The position numbers were made by a program, and so were the translations under genes. This document shows positions 62,675-64,000 of a DNA stretch of 64,000 nucleotides, piece after piece. The notes beneath the pieces are model-generated. The model ran no database searches, was not told the DNA's origin, and saw only the letters and a program-made list of their open reading frames with translations. How positions within the stretch are numbered: position 1 is the first letter of the stretch; every line of letters starts with the position of its first letter. The stretch spans positions 124,001-188,000 of the forward strand of contig WNNJ02000823.1 of the NCBI GenBank assembly GCA_012934845.2, given 5' to 3'. The DNA is from Pomphorhynchus laevis. Lineage: Eukaryota; Acanthocephala; Palaeacanthocephala; Echinorhynchida; Pomphorhynchidae.

Positions 62675-64000
62675 GTGAGTTTTTATCTTTATAATTTATC
62701 TTTATATTTTTGCTGTATTTTTAGTCCACATTATATTTTTATCTTTTTGTTTTTATTCCAAATAATTTTGATCAATTGTTTGTTTATGTGGCGGCATTAA
62801 GTTTAAATCGATTATTCGTATAAGCATTCACGAAATAATAATTTATAGGACGGTCAATCGAATAGGGCATCTACGATACATATTAAAGTTTGCATTTGCT
62901 TGCAATACTCGAAACGTATATTTGCGATTACATAGCAGTTCCTAATAATCTGTTCCTGATAACAGAACTGATTCCTAATAAACAGTTCTGATAACTTAGA
63001 AGTTTATCTGATTACCTCTAATCTTAACTTTAAATTTTAATTTTAACTTTTAATTTTAACTTGATATAAATTACATAAAATCTTATAGCAATTATTTATT
63101 ATTTAATTATTAAATTTGGATATAGCATTTTTTATTTTTATGTTATTTTTTAATTTTATATTTATATTAAATACGTAACTCAGTTGGCTGGTTTGATTAT
63201 TTAAAAAATATTAAAACTTTTCAGCGTTTAACAGCACGTGAAAGATAAAGATCACTTAACTAAAGCTACATATTTTGTACTATAAATAAATTTTAAAATG
63301 TAATTTAATAATGGAAATAAATTTAAAAATTGAAATTCAAAAAATAATTTTTCTGTTATTTGACAATTATTTTTTGAATTAATATAAAAATGAAAAAGTG
63401 TAAGAATGTAAATATGAATGCAATTCATTTTAAATATAAAATTGTAATATGAAAAAGTATTTTTATGAACTGATTAATTGATGGTTAATTGTCTATTTAA
63501 TAATAGACAATGCTTTAGAATAAAGGTTAGTGGTCATCAAGAATAACTGTCATCATTTTTTTGTCGCTTTTCTTTAACCCAACATATCAGTTAAGCCAAT
63601 GATGCTTTAATTTAAAATATGTAAGTTTAAAATATGTCAGTATATAAAATATAATGTAAGTATATATTATTATATGAAATTATATAATAATATTATTTAT
63701 GAATATTATTCATAATATTTATGATAATTAATATTATTTATTAGAATTTCGTATATTATGTAGCTTTTTAAACAAGTATAAATGATACTTTACTCTTTAT
63801 AGAATTTCGTATAGCTTTTTAAACAAATATAAATGATAGTTTACTGTTATTATAATTCTATAATTTATTTCAAATTATCATTATGTTAAGCCTTTATCGT
63901 ATGTTATATAGAAAAATGTTATTTTTAAAATCTAAACTGCTTTTTTAAATTTAAACGAAAAAGACGCTAAAGATTAGAACTATAAATTAAAAAATATTAA
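62675..64000. other. CK2 alpha intron 4 (incomplete)
   Basis: AT-rich intronic sequence with no further CK2 exon. 62931-63205 resembles the 3' part of structured repeat copy 2 and the sequence following it (59831-60070), starting CATAGCAGTTCCT. Nothing else recognised. Confidence 0.6.

Noticed and set aside
62675-64000. Further CK2 alpha exons
   Set aside because: No match to the expected ALDYCHS or HRDVKPHN segments in any frame; the region is AT-rich and contains a dispersed repeat.

Overview
The window is a piece of a small, AT-rich metazoan nuclear genome. It holds two recognisable host genes: a complete six-exon gene for RNA polymerase subunit RPB5 (minus strand, 9237-15296) and the first four exons of casein kinase 2 alpha (plus strand, from 60940 to the window end). 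Introns are GT-AG and several are very short (43, 43, 47 and 50 nt). The RPB5 start codon sits directly on a splice-acceptor-like TTTTAG, so a lineage with spliced-leader trans-splicing or leader introns (for example a nematode or flatworm) is plausible, but I cannot name the species.

Between the two genes nearly everything is retroelement sequence in various states of decay, often nested. Region 1-9 kb: AT-rich DNA with many perfect hairpins, an uninterrupted 786-codon ORF resembling a dsRNA-virus (totivirus-like) capsid protein, preceded by a 29-codon upstream ORF joined to it by an ATGA overlap, and small RT fragments. Region 9-15.3 kb: RPB5, whose 4.7 kb first intron contains three antisense LINE remnants. 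Region 15.6-23.5 kb: a Penelope-like element with GIY-YIG nuclease, then a decayed LINE split by a complete Ty3/Gypsy element with identical 98-bp LTRs, a 5-bp target duplication and an apparent self-priming site. Region 23.5-44 kb: LINEs and a retroelement family called W here. The best preserved is an essentially full-length LINE (32952-37267) with an intact 969-residue endonuclease-RT ORF, inserted into a W copy with a 7-bp target duplication. Region 44.6-49.4 kb: a second nearly full-length LINE lineage. Region 49.7-58.5 kb: broken LINE copies, including a head-to-head pair, and a second Penelope-like element interrupted by another LINE. Region 58.5-64 kb: foldback/MITE-like repeats and the CK2 alpha gene.

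Points most worth following: the intact virus-like capsid gene; the compact LTR element whose RNA 5' end appears to act as primer; a dispersed repeat with covarying hairpin and possible pseudoknot; a conserved 3' hairpin in one LINE family; recurring head-to-head LINE pairs; and a foldback element with a hammerhead-like core inside CK2 alpha intron 1. Family assignments were made by eye from motifs; no database search was run.
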